DNA from: Candidatus Aminicenantota bacterium
GTDB lineage: Bacteria > Acidobacteriota > Aminicenantia > JAMOAD01
Assembly (NCBI GenBank): GCA_027070475.1
Contig: JALXDT010000254.1
Span: forward strand, 1 to 14,434
Direction of reading: 5' to 3'
DNA length: 14,434 nucleotides
Under the pieces are notes generated by a model. The model did no database searches, was not told the origin of the DNA, and saw nothing but the letters and a program-made list of their open reading frames with translations. Positions 14,085 through 14,434 of this stretch are shown here, piece after piece. A program made the translations under genes and the position numbers. Within the stretch, counting starts at the first letter, position 1; the number at the start of each line of letters is the position of its first letter.

Positions 14085-14100
14085 ATACAATATTTTGTAT
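14085..14100. promoter_or_regulatory. NrdR box 1 (promoter-proximal)
   Basis: ATACAATATTTTGTAT matches the NrdR-box consensus aCACwATATwTwGTGt at 14 of 16 positions. It is the core of a longer dyad, AAAAATACAA and TTGTATTTTT (14081-14104). It sits 8 bp upstream of the nrdD -35. Confidence 0.65.
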
Positions 14101-14114
14101 TTTTTTTTAAAAGG

Positions 14115-14130
14115 CCACTATATATAGTAT
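14115..14130. promoter_or_regulatory. NrdR box 2 (distal)
   Basis: CCACTATATATAGTAT matches the NrdR consensus ACACTATATATAGTGT at 14 of 16 positions. Its centre is 30 bp from box 1, close to three helical turns, as expected for paired NrdR boxes. Confidence 0.7.
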
Positions 14131-14191
14131 GGTAAAGCAGATAAAAAAATTACTATTATGTTAAAAGAGAGAAAAAATTATCTTTTCTTAT

Positions 14192-14223
14192 AAAAAGGCG
14201 GGAGCCCCCTGTTTCCAGGGGGC
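14192..14223 (-). terminator. Terminator of the FmdB-family gene
   Basis: On the minus strand, GCCCCCTG and CAGGGGGC form an 8-bp stem around a GAAA loop (14204-14223). After CTCCCGCC-type spacer bases comes TTTTT (14192-14196). It isolates the nrdD operon from the gene upstream. The T-run is offset from the stem by 7 nt. Confidence 0.6.
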
Positions 14224-14265
14224 CGTTTGAAGTGGGCTATTTATTTGATCAAGGGGGGTAAGGGG

Positions 14266-14434
14266 TCAAGTTTCGGTTGAAGAAACCGCCCTGGTTTCCT
14301 CAACTCTAGTTTTTTTATCTTTCTTACTAATTTCTTTTTTATCCTCTTTCTTCTTTTCAGATGCCTCTTTGTAATCCTTTTTAGAATAGTCTGTTACATA
14401 CCATCCGGAGCCTTTGAATTTGAATGCGGGTGCA
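14266..14434 (-). CDS. FmdB-family zinc-ribbon protein, C-terminal part
   Basis: Partial gene entering from the right edge; only the last 55 codons before TGA (14266-14268) are visible. The segment FKFKGSGWYVTDY is the hallmark that follows the CxxC...CxxC zinc ribbon in FmdB-family putative regulatory proteins; the ribbon itself would lie beyond the window. The rest is a low-complexity Lys/Glu-rich tail (SEKKKEDKKEISKKDKK) ending in SSTET, also common in the family. The function of these small proteins is poorly defined. A hairpin terminator follows. Confidence 0.85.
   Translation of the reverse strand, partial: APAFKFKGSGWYVTDYSKKDYKEASEKKKEDKKEISKKDKKTRVEETRAVSSTET

Noticed and set aside
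14224..14265. G-rich run (AAGGGGGGTAAGGGG) downstream of the FmdB-family stop, as a G-quadruplex
   Set aside because: Only two good G-runs are visible, too few for a convincing quadruplex.

Overview
The window is AT-rich, single-chromosome bacterial DNA from an anaerobe whose phylum I cannot name. Gene spacing, Shine-Dalgarno (SD) sequences and promoters are ordinarily bacterial. The anaerobic (class III) ribonucleotide reductase (RNR) looks most like the Thermotoga-type enzyme, and together with the radical SAM activase it points to strictly or mostly oxygen-free growth. I see no rRNA, tRNA, CRISPR array, insertion sequence or phage gene.

Layout. 109-1437 (+): exported protein of unknown function built from four copies of a ~100-residue unit. 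1452-3862 (-): operon with overlapping genes for NAD(P)HX repair (bifunctional epimerase/dehydratase), TsaE (tRNA t6A synthesis) and a short signal peptidase I, driven by a near-consensus promoter at 3890-3918. 3919-4167: gene-free patchwork of repeats (tandem heptamers, a 28-bp perfect palindrome, 14-bp direct repeats). 4166-5774 (-): YgjP/SprT-like metalloprotease overlapping an upstream DHH-type phosphoesterase-like gene whose motifs are in permuted order. 5964-8183 (+): MESH1-like HD hydrolase, then a secreted C69 dipeptidase. 8284-10884 (+): nitronate monooxygenase-like flavoprotein, SAM methyltransferase and ZIP metal transporter. 10888-14025 (-): class III RNR locus. 14266-14434 (-): 3' end of an FmdB-family zinc-ribbon gene followed by a terminator.

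The most interesting system is the RNR locus. The large NrdD protein (713 aa) has the ATP-cone and catalytic barrel cysteines but stops before the glycyl-radical domain. That domain, with its RVVGY motif, is a separate 67-aa gene 21 nt downstream with its own strong SD. The cysteines of the usual C-terminal zinc site are replaced in the large protein and absent from the small one. The activase gene nrdG follows after a strong hairpin. Upstream are a consensus -35/-10 promoter and two NrdR-box-like palindromes whose centres are 30 bp apart. The simplest reading is a three-component anaerobic reductase (catalytic core, detachable radical subunit, activase) under NrdR control. I recall short stand-alone proteins annotated as anaerobic ribonucleotide reductase in other anaerobes, so the split may not be unique, but the zinc-site loss and complementary charged tails make it worth testing.
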